From contig NC_083348.1 of NCBI RefSeq assembly GCF_019175385.1, positions 1,751,001-1,815,000 of the forward strand: a stretch of DNA of 64,000 nt. Direction: 5' to 3'. This document shows, piece after piece, positions 36,618 through 49,698 of the stretch (its first letter is position 1; the number at the start of each line of letters is the position of its first letter). The position numbers and the translations under genes are program-made. The notes under the pieces were generated by a model that saw nothing but the letters and a program-made list of their open reading frames with translations, was not told the DNA's origin and ran no database searches. This DNA is from Lycium barbarum (taxonomy: Eukaryota > Streptophyta > Magnoliopsida > Solanales > Solanaceae).

Positions 36618-39600
36618 TTAATACTTCTTGTTCTTCTTTTCATAGTTTCCGGTGGCATGATGATATTCTGATGGCAATAACACATTTAATGTCTTGCCAA
36701 GCTTTATTTCATAAGAGTTGGCAAGTTCAAACCTAAAGATAATCAAGAAATAAAATAAATCAAGTGTATGATTAGAGCTCTACAAATTAAATGGAAATGG
36801 AGGATAATATCCACAACTTACCAGTAAGCCAAACACTGAAATGGATGATAACGCTTGTAGAATTGTTGTAGTTTGTCCTTTTTCAGGAGACTAATCGATC
36901 CCTTTTTTCGCTTTCTCAGATTAAGTCCATGAAGCTGAAATCACGACAAGTAAAATGGAAATACTATTCTGGATTTTCTACCTTGTGCCTTCTGGTGTCT
37001 ATCTGATGTTACTAAGCAAATGATTGATGTGTAATGTTTACATGAACAATCAATTCATTAGCTTAATTTAATGCCTCTGTTTTATCCTACTTTTTCTGCA
37101 TGAAGAAACACATATAATCCATCCTAGAAAATATGGAACAGTTATCTGCTTCTCATGGACAGATCGACTCCATGGGAATTCAAATGATCTCTGGCAAAAG
37201 ACAAATGTCTCTGTCTTTTGCGACCAAAGATGTGTATTTTCTAAAAATTGAACGTCGAAACTGACAAAGGCTCATTAATCAGTTAATGACCGGTATTTCG
37301 TGAAATGCATGCAAGCTGCCTTTAACTATGGGAAATGAATCATTGAATGCAAATATCAATGGAATCTTGATAGATATGCATATATGTGTTGCCTACCAAC
37401 AGATACAATGATAGGTTCTCCCATCTCTGCTCCATCATTAATCCAACTCAACATGGAAGTTGCAAAAAACACTCAAGAAGAAAATACTCTTAATTCAACA
37501 AATATCAGCGTATTAATTACTTCAAATTGAAATGAATACGAAAACTACTTTTACGTAATCTACGTTACATGAACTCTTCATTAGGCTTTTCATATCTTCA
37601 AACGAGAGTGACATGAATATGGTTACAAGATGCAGACTCTTCAAAATACCCTAAGAATTAGCAGCAAATTAAACTGCACATACTCACACCGAGAGAAACG
37701 TTATAATTCGGCAGAGAACATCTCAGGTGGAGGAGTGCAGTTACGTTATAAAATGGATAATAGAGAAAAAGAGCTAATAGCTTATAAAGCTCCTTCTCCA
37801 GCCTTGGTGGGTTTGGAGGGGGGGGGGGGGGGAATAAAGTATTCCAAACATTCACTGAAGAATTTGAACTAATCGTGCCACAATTGAGTGATTCTGATCA
37901 ATCCTTACATCGACACAATACAATATCTGACTACATTAACATGTAATAATGAAGTTCAGTTCATTTTTCATGGACCATAAGCTTTCATTTTCTTTCCATT
38001 GCTCAAGATCAATTGGAAAATAAATATATGAGATATCTACTTTCCACAAAACTTCTCTTTGATTTTACGGCTAAATACAAATTTATTAAAGTGACAGTTT
38101 CTAATATGTTAATCATCCTGCTCAGATATCTTCTTTTATAGCTCCTTTGTGAGACAACCGAAACTGATTCAGTGAAACATATACGTGCTGATACATGAAC
38201 AAAATAAATTCTCCTGTCCCAATTAATTAATGAAAAATATTATATAACTTATAACTTTAGTTCATACAATAAATCAGCAATTAGTGAAACTTACGAGTAC
38301 ATGCAGTAACTTTCCTTACACGTAGTTTTATTTATTACTTTAAATCAAACAGTAGTACGTACAACCTAGAAATCCATTGAACAGTACTAAAAACAATTGT
38401 TCCACTAACATTGGCGAGAAATCCATGCCTATCCTCGCTACAATTCCCTTGTGCTTCTTCAATCCTTTCATCAAGGAGTGTCCAGATAGAAAGCAAATTT
38501 TAATCTTTAGTTGGAAGATGTAGAGCATATAGGACTGGAGGAAAAAATTGGCGGTAACGACAGTTGAAAATCTTCTATCTTTGCCATTGTATGTAAATTT
38601 CCAAGGTTAATTAGCGTTCAAAATCTATTGCTAGAAGTCTCAACTCTCACGGTTGTAATATTTATGTTGTGGATCAGCTCTCATAGCCTGACGCGGCCCT
38701 GGTATTATTTCGCACTAACTGAGTTAGAATGACTTCAAGAATTCTGAATTTTAATCCTTTGTAAATAGCTTCTTTGTTTTCTTTATTTTCATCATAACAC
38801 TATATTTTAAATGTTTTACTAGCTTGCTTTCAACCAAAAAAGCGTAAAGGCAAAAAACAAAGAGTTTATACCAAAGCCATGCTAACTATGTTCATGCTAA
38901 TTATATTTTCTTTCTTTCCTTTTTTTTTTTTTTTTGATAAGTATATTTTTCTTTCTTTTGCAATATCTCATGTAGTTATGGATTACTATTTCACTATCTT
39001 AAGAGGTTCTCATTTGTGACTAGGCTCTAATATAAATCTTTGTTTGCCAATTAGTTTTATCCTAAATCTGGTCTTCCTTTTTAACTTTCCACATATTATA
39101 TTAAAATCTTCTATATATTAAGTTGTTTCCAATAAGTCAAGCCTCTTAGTATAAGAATCAGATCTGTAAATTGCTTCTCACTTGAATTTTCAGTCCTTTT
39201 AGAGGTTACTGGTCTCACAAACCTCTTTTTTATTTGAACGGGGGAGTTATACCATCACTTCCTCTTCTAAAAAATCCACGAGTAGATCAGTTTATGCAAA
39301 ATGAGAGAACACTGATTCTCTGTTAAGAAGAGAATCTAAACATGTTTCTGCACTTGCTATTTATTTTCTATGCAATTCAATAGGCAACAAAGCACATCAA
39401 GTAAACCAAGAATAATCAATTATCAAATATTAAGAAGAATGAGAAAAGAGGATGTCTAATTTTTTTTACCTCTTTCATATGACGCACCGTTTCGCTGTCA
39501 ATTGGAATATTATCATAGATTCCAGCACACATCATGATAGTATCAATGGTGAAAGGACCAGCACCATTTATCTTCAGCTTAAACCTTGCACTTGGTACAT

Positions 39601-40567
39601 CACCAATGTCGTCTTTTTCAATATTAGACAGATTAATTTTTCCATCAACAACTTGTTTAGCCAAGATAATCAAGTCCGCTGCTCTATATCCAAATTTCGC
39701 TTTGCCTTTTAGCTCTTCCTCTCTAAAACTTGCTAATTCTTCTGGACTCGGAAAGTCTCCAATAGGTGTAATATTAGTTCTCTTTCTTTTGGACATGACT
39801 TTTTTAAGTTGTATATCACAAAGAGCCTTTGCCAGATCCAAAGATGTCTTCCACCTAAGTAAAAGTTGGCAATATATATTTTTAACATCAAGCACTCTGA
39901 GCGATACCATATTAATTCATTTAGATGGTCAAAGAATCTAGCTTTACTTCAAAGGCATTGATGTTTGAGTCTTAGAAATTTAACAAGGTTTTTCAGCTTC
40001 TTTCTACGTTTGTTGCATCTATGAACTTACGGGCAAAAGCGAAGAAGAAGAGACTTGGCCACATCTTCAAATAAGGTTGGTGATCGAAACAACCGACCAA
40101 ATCCTTTGGCCTCAGCATCTGGATGAATCTTATGAAAACATCCCACATCTTGTTCATCCTTATCAGAGAGTCTCAGCATTCTCTTCACCTGAGACTACAT
40201 AGAAAACATTATTTCAAGTCAGGTTCTTTATAGTTTTTTAGATGTTCTCCTATTTTTTCTTTTTGTGTGTTTACAAGGAGAGAAGCAAGAATAGTACCAG
40301 GATGGCTCGCTCATCCTTAAGTGAAAGAAAACTTGCACCATAAACCTTAACGACAAGATGATCCTCTCCAGGAGGTTGTGAAACGAAAGTCATAGCAGAA
40401 GTGATGGAATCTGCCAATCGCAGAGGACGAGAAAAACTTTTAGTGGACGGCTCCCAATGGTTGGGAGCCATCATGAAAAACCCATGGTTGCACACCGCTT
40501 TTTGTAAATTGAACAATGGAAACTTCTCCAATTTGATAACGAAATCCCAAGATGGTAGTGTCTCCAT
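36618..40567 (-). CDS. HhH-GPD base-excision DNA glycosylase family protein
   Basis: Five minus-strand exons join in phase into 346 residues: 40298-40567, 40031-40188, 39470-39854, 36822-36934, 36618-36732. The N-terminus has the plant family block KAVCNHGFFMMAPNHWEPST and FSRPLRLADS. The middle (residues about 92-270) is the HhH-GPD fold: KGFGRLFRSPTLFEDVAKSL, LGYRAADLIILAKQVVDGKI-type helices (here FGYRAADLI), the hairpin INGAGPFTIDTIMMC, then PIDSETVRH carrying the expected catalytic Asp. The C-terminus has YKRYHPFQCLAYWFEL. No Fe-S cysteine cluster is seen, so it is AlkA/OGG-like rather than Nth-like. The expected role is nuclear excision of damaged or alkylated bases; substrate is unknown. 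I preferred ATG 40567 over the in-frame ATG at 40582 because its context (A at -3, G at +4) is stronger. Intron 3 is 2.5 kb. Confidence 0.88.
37818..37832. repeat. G15 run in the glycosylase intron 3
   Basis: Fifteen consecutive G on the plus strand, preceded by further G clusters (tggtgggtttgga). The transcript of the minus-strand gene would carry C15 here. Confidence 0.9.
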
Positions 40568-40970
40568 TTTTTTTTTCTGCATTCAGAAGTGTAATTCTAT
40601 TTGATAGTCTGATACTGAAAAATAAAAAAAAATAAAAAGAAACGGGATTTTGTAAGGTGTGATTATGGCCAGGGACAACGGGGCAAACTGAAAACCTGGA
40701 TGCACTATCAATCTATGTCAGTTATTTCATTGGAGCAACATCTACATGGAGTCATCAAGGGGCTAAAGGGAAGTCACAAAGAGCTCAAATTCTCAAGATG
40801 ATTTACACAGACTGTGTTGTCTCTGGATAGAAAAAAAGTAAGAAACCTGAAAACCTTCGAAAAAGTCGGTCGAGATCATGAAGTCATTGCTAGAGAAATA
40901 GCCTATGTTTGTTGTGTGGAGGATTTGTTCTTCTATGTCTGTTTTTCTGTTCTAGTTTGCCCCTGAGTGT
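40568..40970. promoter_or_regulatory. 5' flank of the HhH-GPD gene
   Basis: The leader next to the ATG is A/T-rich (a T-run on the minus strand). I see no clear TATA box or other element. Confidence 0.3.
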
Positions 40971-41174
40971 CAGAGGCGGATGAAGCACTACAACTAGGGG
41001 TTCGAATCGAACCCCAAACTTTCGATGCGGTTTATAAATTTATCTGTAAAATTTTTACTAATATTATAATAAATAGTAGTAGATATGAACCTATAACTTT
41101 AGAAATATAATGGTTCAATGCTAAATAATTTAAAAGATTGAAGCCCTAAAGTTTAAATCCTAGATCGGCCTCTG
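40971..41174. mobile_element. hAT-type MITE
   Basis: Ends are CAGAGGCGGAT and, inverted, ATCGGCCTCTG. It is flanked by CTGAGTGT (40963-40970) and CTGAGCGT (41175-41182), an 8-bp duplication with one mismatch, as expected for hAT elements. It contains 'gggttcgaatcgaacccc', a perfect 9-bp-arm palindrome. No coding capacity. Confidence 0.8.
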
Positions 41175-43220
41175 CTGAGCGTGGTGCTGCTTCACTGGTG
41201 ATTCATGAAACCGTTAGGTACCCAAAAAAGTAGTAGTATATTGTAATAAGTAACTCGCTTCAGGTTATTAACAATATCTGTTTGGTTATTTCTTCTCTTT
41301 GTTAGCCACGGGAGATCAGGTCATTTCTGGATCTTTATTATTAGAAGCCCCCATTCCCTCTAATTAACTTCTTCTATTTATAAAGGCAAAATACATATAT
41401 TATCCCCTAAACTTGTCCGGAAGATTTGGTTGTACACTTCAACTTCGAATGTGGACGATGACGTTGGCTAGTGAACTTCACAACCCAATTTATGACAAGT
41501 TAATGGGGGCATTTTATGAATTTTCCCATTTATAAAAACCATTTCTCTCCTTCTCATTTATAATATTCTTCTTTCCTCGTTAACTTTATAAAGTCCTTAG
41601 ACTTTTTCTTGTTCCATCTTTTGTAAAATTTCCTGGTTTAAGCCAGTGTGGGACTTTATGTGTGTGTGGGGGTGGGTGGTGGATGGGGATGGATAATACT
41701 AGTACTAAGTTATAAGCAACTGCAAATTTTTAGTCAGTGAACAAATTAAGCACCTTGCACTTGCATGACCGTCAAAGCGCCTTTAAACCACCTTAATTAA
41801 TTCCTAGATATGTCTAGTGACATAATATCTTTATCTTATTTTAAATCATAAATTTCAAAAGTCATCTTTCATTCTTTTGTGTTCATTCTAGGGGTATTAA
41901 AAAAATATGAAAAACCGACCGAATTGACCTAATCTAATCATACCGAACCGATTTATAGTGTTTTTTCAATGAAATCATGACTTTTTATTTAAGCTTAAAA
42001 CCGTCCCGAACAATTAGGGTGGTCTTTTTAATTTATTAAAAAAACTAAAAAAAATCCCGAACCGAACCGAATAGCTTTACATATATGAAATATATTTTAT
42101 ATATTATAGATATGTTAAATTGAATATATAAAATATATTTTATAAGTTATATTTCAAATATAAATTAAAAAGGAATTGTGGCCACTGGACATATATGTAT
42201 CAAATTCAACTTGTGGTTTCTGTGGCCTATGAATTGATGTTTATTTTGGCTCAATTGATCAACATTGTTGTCTTTGGCAAGTTACTATTCTCCCTGGTCA
42301 ATGAGTGAGGGATTCACGTCGTGATGATGCTATCATTGTTGTCTTGCTACTTGATATTACACATTTCAGTTTAATTACTTTGTGAAGTTTTTAAATATCT
42401 TTTACATTAAATATTTCATAAGAAGAAATAAATAGAAGCTTTATTTGGTGGTGTGCTACAAATAGATTTGTGGAGGTCTGCATCGTTACATATTAATAAT
42501 GGTGTATCCTTAGGTGACACTTTAAAATTAAAATAATCGAAAATTAACCACACCATACCGATATCGAAGAAAAATCGAGATAATGGGACGGTTTTGAAAA
42601 GTCTAATTTTGGTTATAACAAATAAAATAATCGAAAATTGGCATGGTATAATTTTTTAAAAATAACCGACCGAATCGTCCCATTTACACCCCTAATCCAA
42701 TCAAACAACTTAATTGGTACTTATTTACTTACCTCTAAATGCCTTATTAGCTCACTTTATCTTAGCTTACTTTATCTTATTGTAAGAAGGATATTCTCAT
42801 CTCTGTCTCTACTTCCCTAAAACAGAAAAATGCACACCGATCAAGCAGCTAGTATTAAATAAAAGGATTAAGAAATAAGGTAATTCATAAGACATGCTGT
42901 AGTAATTTTCCCTTTAACTTTTTCCACTGCTACTCACCGAATAACTGAGAACTCGGTTATAAGAATGAACATTGAAGTGATGCCTATTCACCTATCTGTA
43001 GGATTTCGAGTTTATATCATTTCCTGGATGAAGGCAGCATTAAAGTTTCGGATTACTCATTGATCATATATTTTTTGTCATTTCTTTTCCAAATTCCATA
43101 CACTCCTGATCATTGCATGACTGTTACTTACTCTCTTGATATTCACTCCTTCCAGCCACCTAAGGCTAAAGCAGTTCATCTATCTAATCTCAGGGGCTTA
43201 TGTAACAATGTTTTCCAAAA

Positions 43221-43253
<33 letters not shown>

Positions 43254-43819
43254 AACAAAGAGTACTACAGTCAATACAGCAAAGATAATTAACTTAAGAA
43301 GAAAGAGAAAACTAACCTCTGTGTGTTGGGAGTAAGAAGAAGAAGAGACACGCTAGCTTTGATCCTAAATTAAGAAGAGATCAATTTGTTCAGATTAGAT
43401 CAAATTATTTTTATCTAATCATTAGATTAGACAAGTCACTGAAGAGGTGTGTCAAAAATTAAAGTCCGTCTCAAAAAGAACTACTCGCTCCCTCCCAAAA
43501 CAATATCTTACTTTTTTTGTCACTTTGTACCAAAAAGATTAACACATTTTTATATTTAGAAGTAATTTAATTTTATAAAATGATTTACGCACTTAAAGCA
43601 TATTTTAGATCACGTATTTCAAAAGTTTTTTTTATTTTTTATATTTTGTATCAAATCAAACTAAGACAATTTTTTTGGGATAAAGAGAATCTTTTTCAAG
43701 GTATTTATTAAGAGCAAGTTACTAAAAATACATTTTACTTTCTAGGAATGAGAAATTTTTTTAAGGGTGTGTCCAAGCTAAAAACACCACTTATTTTGAA
43801 ATGAGAAAAATATGATATA
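41175..43819. other. Intergenic, repeat-rich
   Basis: No gene is seen. At about 41890-42695 a segment with 'taggggtatt' on the left and 'acacccctaa' on the right, both with 'accgaccgaat' just inside, looks like an old hAT-like MITE. A poly-A run of about 30 lies at 43221-43250. Confidence 0.4.
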
Positions 43820-44092
43820 CTCCCTCTGTTTCTACATAAATAGCGTTTTAAGCTTTTCATTTTATTTCAAATAAGTGGTGCTTTAGAATTTGAAGAAGAA
43901 ATTGATCTTATTCTTTCAAAATTACCCTTATCAAGAATCATTAACTATTTTTTCTAGAAAAGAGGTAATTTAAATAGAGATAAAATTTGATTAGGTATTA
44001 GTTAGTAAAAACACTCATAATTTTTAAGGAACGAATAATTTTTTAAAAGGTGTAAATAAGCTAACAATAAAAAATAAAGGAAACAGAAGGAG
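43820..44092. mobile_element. Stowaway-like MITE
   Basis: Left end CTCCCTCTGTTTCTACATAA, right end GGAAACAGAAGGAG (inverse), with TA on both sides. About 273 bp, non-coding. Confidence 0.8.
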
Positions 44093-44947
44093 TATATAAA
44101 ATTACAAAAAGGGAAACATAAAGCCTTAACCTTCCATAAGTGACAAAAGAAATGTACATGATGGAAGCAATCAAGGGGGGTTACCCTTAGTCAGAAAGCC
44201 CGCCAAAAAAAGGGGATTCCCTCGCTCTTATTCTCTTTCATTTTGTAATTATTCATATCTTAGCTTAGGATATGTTTAGAAAGCCACCTGGTAATTGGAA
44301 TTGATGGATAGTAATTACACAATCCAGGAATTACATGCTATAGTAATTACGACGATCTAGTTATTTGTCATAAGTCATAACGTAATTATAGTATAATTAT
44401 AAGTTTACTGTTTAGTTGCACGAGTGTAATAACACAGTTAGATTAATTTAATTATAAAAAAATTAAAAGTTAACATTTGAAAAGTATGTGCCTTATAAAT
44501 AATATAAAATTAGGTATTTAAGATATATATTTTTTCTTGAAAATATATTAACTAATAATCATATATTTGTAACTTATACTATAAAAAATAAATGATATAT
44601 ATTTTTTAAATTAATAATAATTAAAAACACACATTTTGTAAGAACCTCTTGGACTGCATGTTCAACAAAAAGATTAATATTATAAATATAATGACATAAC
44701 ATTATTCAAATATTTGATAAAATAATAATCTATCAATTGTGAGTCAAAATTAAACTGCATGCAACGTGAAATAATAAGTCAATAGTACTGAAGCAAATAG
44801 ATTGAAATCGAAAATATAACTTAAATTCAAAATCTAAAAAATAAGTTTTACACAATACTCTTATGTCATTCAATATACTTTATTATGGATATACCTCATA
44901 GAATTCTCATACTATAGAAGTATAAGTGTTTGAATTTAAGATATTAA

Positions 44948-45125
44948 GGGGTCGTTTGGTAGATAGTCAAAATTATCCCGGAATTATAATCCCGGGACTA
45001 ATTTATCCCATCTATTGGGATTATTTTATACCATCTAAAAGATGGTATAAAATAATCCCAGTATAAGTGGGTTGAGAAGGTATAAGCTGGGATATCCCAG
45101 CTTATACTTTCTACCAATCGACCCC
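44948..45125. mobile_element. Tourist-like MITE (PIF/Harbinger type)
   Basis: Ends are GGGGTCGTTTGGTAG and, inverted, CTACCAATCGACCCC. It is flanked by TAA (44945-44947 and 45126-45128). The interior is itself nearly palindromic around 'ataccatctaaaagatggtat', so the whole 178 bp can fold into a hairpin. Confidence 0.9.
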
Positions 45126-45128
45126 TAA

Positions 45129-46042
45129 GAGTATATTCAAAATTGTCATATTATAAGATGTATCGCGTAGTTAACATTTTAGTTTATTTATCATGGACTA
45201 ATGTCATTTTCTAATCAACCGAGCTAATGAATTGGCTGGATTAATTAATAATCAATACTCATTCATTTATATCGTAAAAAATAGGCGGAATAGTATGGGA
45301 GATCCTGTACTTAATACTCTGTGACATCCCGGTGTTTGTACTTACATATTTGTCTACTGAACCTCTCTACCCATCAGAACTGAACATTTTAAACATCTCT
45401 CGTCCTATGTGGCATTTGACTTAGCTATGTGTGTGATACACTCACTTTAGGCGAGTGAGGTCTTGTAAAAAGGCATTAACAGACAATTTTTGCCTTTTAA
45501 AAGCCACCTTCTTTTGCAAATATTAAATCACCATTGTTGAACCAATTTTGAGCTCTGCCATAATGTTAGTACATCATGATATCGTCTGCATGAAACCAAT
45601 GATGACTAAGTCCCCTGACTATTCCTAGGAAGGAACCATCAGTGTTGGTATTAGCCTGTAAAAAGCCTCCATTAAGAGCTTCCCATTCGATCATGATGCT
45701 TCTAACCCCTGAAAGAACACCCATATTTGACAAAATCAAAACTTCAAATTCAAATATCTAAAGTTTTTTAATGATTCTGATTTTTAGTGGAGTTTACAAT
45801 TTTTTGTGCCTTTGGTGAGAAAGAAAGAGCGAGGAGAGAAAATTTATAGTCTAAAATGGGAAAAATTGAAGTCTAATTCCTTACTTATCCTATTATTTTG
45901 CTGTAATTAATAAATTATTGTCATATTTTATTATTAAGTGTAAGTAGCTTAAATAATTATAATTATGATTTAAAAATAGCTTATATCCATGTAAAAGACA
46001 AATGGTGCTTTAGTAATTTTGATTTATTATTTGAGTCATCAT
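45129..46042. other. Intergenic with possible RNase H fragment
   Basis: On the minus strand at about 45725-45520 there are words typical of the RNase H domain of plant LINEs: a NTDGS-like motif, then a segment resembling GLSHHWF and AELKIGSTM, interrupted by stops. I read this as a small decayed LINE remnant with low certainty. The rest is AT-rich. Confidence 0.35.
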
Positions 46043-47004
46043 TTAAGGATTGGGAAATGATACACCCTCTACATATTGAATGGAAATGACAACCCCCTTA
46101 TGTAATATTTTTCAGTATTTTTTTTTAATAAAGATCTTTTTTTTTCTAGAATTAAATTACAAAAATATAACTTTTATTATCGTCCCATTCACCTATTCCA
46201 TTGAAAATAATGTACTTATCTTTTATGAATTAACAACTACTTGAAATATTTTTGTTAATAAATTTCAAGCTAGGAGTTAGTATTTTCTTAAATGGTATGC
46301 TAAAAGTTATGTGAACACTTGTTTTGAACCGGAGGGAGTAATTTAATTTTAAAATTTCCATTTCACTATGAATAAGATGATTTATAGTCATACATATATA
46401 TTATAATTTATTGTAGACAATAATTTAGAAGCTTTATTTTAAAACTCTGTGTCTAGTCAGAGTTTTCATATTAATAGGAACGGAGAGTGGAATTTTATCA
46501 AAATTTATAATTTGGCATGCATAAAGCGCACACGTTGAATGAGATTTATATATGTCCTAAATAGAGGTATTGAATGATCTAAATAGCTTAGCTCTTGAAG
46601 AGAAAACCAACAATTTTTCAAAGTTTAGTTCATACAATCTTTTTTCAAAAACTCAAAAACTTGAAACACCAATTATATCCAACCAATTAAAATTAGGGAA
46701 CAAAAAATATAGATACAACATTTGTAATTAACATATGGTGTGGAAAATTATTAGTAAAACGAATGTCACATAACTTGAAATTTCTTAACAAATTATTCCA
46801 AGTAGTTGTTATATCCTAAAAGATAATTATATTATTTTCAATGGAATAGGTGAATGGGACGATAATAAAAGTTATATTTTTGTAATTTAATTCTAGAAAA
46901 AAAAAAGATCTTTATTCAAAAAAAAAAAATCACACCGGAAAATATTGCACGAGGGGTTATTGCTCACATTCAATATGTGGAGGGGTATCCTTTCCTATCC
47001 CTTA
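46043..47004. mobile_element. Foldback element with arms of about 240 bp
   Basis: The left arm (about 46043-46290) is repeated inverted at 46755-47004. It includes 'aaaaatataacttttattat', 'cgtcccattcacctattcca' and 'cacatattgaatg' in matching order. The spacer is about 460 bp and contains a Stowaway-like end (ccggagggag, about 46331-46340). Non-coding. Confidence 0.85.
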
Positions 47005-47534
47005 GGGGTCATTTGATAGCTGAACATTAGAGACAACTTATTCATGTACTAATTTATGCATTAACTTACATCACGTTTGGTAGCTAGGAAAGAAGCACCT
47101 TGTTCATGTAATAATTTCTGCATATTTATACGCGTTTGGTATCTAGTTAGGAAGTAAGTTATTCATGAATAAAATTAGTACAACGTTTGGTTTGTAATTT
47201 AGAAACCGCATAACTAATACATGTATAAGTTATGAGGAAATTTGTGTATTATTTTATGCGGGGTAGAAGATAGAATAATTAATACATGAATAAAAAGTTA
47301 AAATGACAATATTACCCTTATCATTCTCAACTAAATACTTTCCTTTTCTAAACAAATATTTTATATAATTTTTTAATATAATATTTTACGATAATATTTT
47401 AATTTTAATTATAAGCAAATATTTTAATTTTAAGAAGTATGTAATTTGTTAACTTTTAATATAACCAACCAACTTCCAAAGAGATGATTTATGCATAAGT
47501 AAACCCTATATAACTAAACCCTGCATAACCAACA

Positions 47535-48270
47535 ACCTATTTGGCCTAGTGGTTTTGAGGCCAAAAACGTTTTTTTGGGAGGAAAAAGCACTTATTTGGG
47601 TTATTTGAAATGTTTGGCTAATTAGTAAAACAACTTTTAAGTAGAAGCAGAAACAATTTTTCTACGACTGGGAGAAGTAGAAATTGAAAAAAGGAGAAGC
47701 AGAAAATCATTTTTTTCAAGATAAAAGTATCCCTACCATAAATACATATTAACAAGTATATCCCTCATTAATCCATTAATTTTTATTTTACTTAGTATAA
47801 ATTTGCTTTCACATATGTAATAGGCTTTTATAATTTGTGGAATGATTTTTAATTTTATTTTGATAGTATATTTTTAATATATTTAAATCATTGTGTTGAT
47901 ATTGTATCAATATTTAATATTTTTATAATTTATATATGTATTATATTAAATGACATTTTTAATATATAATTTTATTAAGTTTTAATTAAATAAAAGTAAG
48001 AACTTAATTAAAATCTTTCATAATAGATATTTAAATAATTTCTCTTTGTACAATAATCTTGATATGTCCTTTTTCGTAATTTGACACTCAAAAATACTTT
48101 TAAAAAAAAATTAGTCAAACACAATCTGCTTATTAAAAACATCAAAAATATTTTTCAAATAAATTAGCCAAACACAAACTGCTTCTCACTAAAAGTACAT
48201 TTTTAAAAATCACTTTTAAGAAAACACTTCTCAAAATAAGTAGTTTTTAGCCACCGGACCGAACCAAATC
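47535..48270. mobile_element. Possible hAT-like MITE inside the Tourist-like element
   Basis: Left 'gaggccaaaaacgtttttttg...agcacttatt' and right 'aaataagtagtttttagcca' form a weak inverted repeat. Both arms carry 'tttggctaatt' and 'agaagcag' words on opposite strands. Boundaries are uncertain and no clear duplication was found. Confidence 0.35.
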
Positions 48271-48383
48271 TAATACCTCTATTACTATCACTTACATAAC
48301 TAAGAGTCCGGAACCAAAATACCCTAAAAAAACATTTTGAACCAAAATACCCCAATAAAAAAAAAGTTACCAAAGTACCTTTA

Positions 48384-48460
48384 GCACAATATTTTACTGC
48401 GCTATAGCACTTGACGGAGACGGAGCCGTTAAGTGCTATAACGCAGTAAAATACTGCGCT
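48384..48460. repeat. Hairpin within the MULE terminal repeat
   Basis: TACTGCGCTATAGCACTT is followed by 'gacggagacggagccgtt' and then the inverse AAGTGCTATAACGCAGTA. A diverged copy lies in the right terminal repeat (57722-57782). The word TTTTACTGCGYTATA recurs in both orientations across the terminal repeat. Confidence 0.85.
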
Positions 48461-49698
48461 ATTCAAAAGTTTCTCTCACCTATAACGCACTATTTTACTG
48501 CGTTATAGGAGTTTGTTTCTCTCCTATAGCGCAATAAAATACTGCGCTATATTGCTTCACTATAACCCGATCGGGTTCCACCACTGGTCCCCTCCATTGG
48601 CAAAAAAAAATTCAAAACGCCATTGGAGGCGAGCCAAGGTGGTCCCCACGTCTTAAAAACGTCGTTTTCTATTAAATTTCATCCGAAAAGTGTAGATTCT
48701 CGGTATATTCAAGTCAAGGATCAAGATTCTAAGTTCAAATTTTGAGAAAAAACGGCGTACAACTAATAACTCTACAAAAAATCTTCGATTAAGGTTTTCT
48801 ACTATGAACTTTTGTTATTATTTTGTAATATACATTATATTGCATGCATGTTTAACATTTAATCGTCGTTAATTTCCAAAAAAAAAAAATTAAAATTTCA
48901 TTTTTTTTTGTTTGATCGGGCTGGGCAGTGGCTGATGCCACTGTTCCGTTTTTTTTTTTTTTTTTTTTTTTGGTTTAATTCATTAATTGTTAAATGTTTA
49001 TGAATTGTTAATTTGTTAAATGTTTATGCATTGTTAATTTGTTATATGTTTATGAGTTGTTAATTTGGTTAATTATTTATGAATTGTTAATGAATTATTA
49101 TTTTGTTAAATATTCTTTGTGAATTGAAAGAAGTTGATTGGTAATAAATTATTATATTGTTAACACTTTGTTTGGATGATTGTTATGTATTGTTTTGACA
49201 TTTATCGTATTGTGTTGTATTGTATAGGACCAAATCAGTGGTTATATAAAATAGAACCTTTCGTCGTTACATAACAATAAAATTAAAGTAGCAATCAAAG
49301 CAAACATTTTATTTAAACTAACAACATAATATAATACAATAGGTAACAACCATCCAAACAAGTTGTAAACGATTATGAAATGTTAATCTATACAATTTTA
49401 AAAGCGTGAATATATATGTTAAATAAAAAAAAATTATCTTAAAAAGAATAGTTAAAATTCTTCTTTTCATAAATACATAAGCTAACGATAAAAATGTAAA
49501 GTTTATAGGAAAATATGTGGTCGACGAATATACTCTTTTAGTTTAATTTTATCGTAGTTGTGTTGGCTATTTGGTCAACTAAAAATGTATCACATATTCA
49601 AAATAGAGTTCCAAACAAATATTATTGCTAAATTTCGATTAGTTAATATAATTTATCTTTCATTTCAAGAATAATGACTAATTTAGTTTGTACAGACC

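Noticed and set aside
41001..41018. B-box-like 'ggttcgaatcgaacc' as a tRNA or SINE promoter
   Set aside because: It is a palindrome inside a hAT-type MITE with no A box at the right distance.
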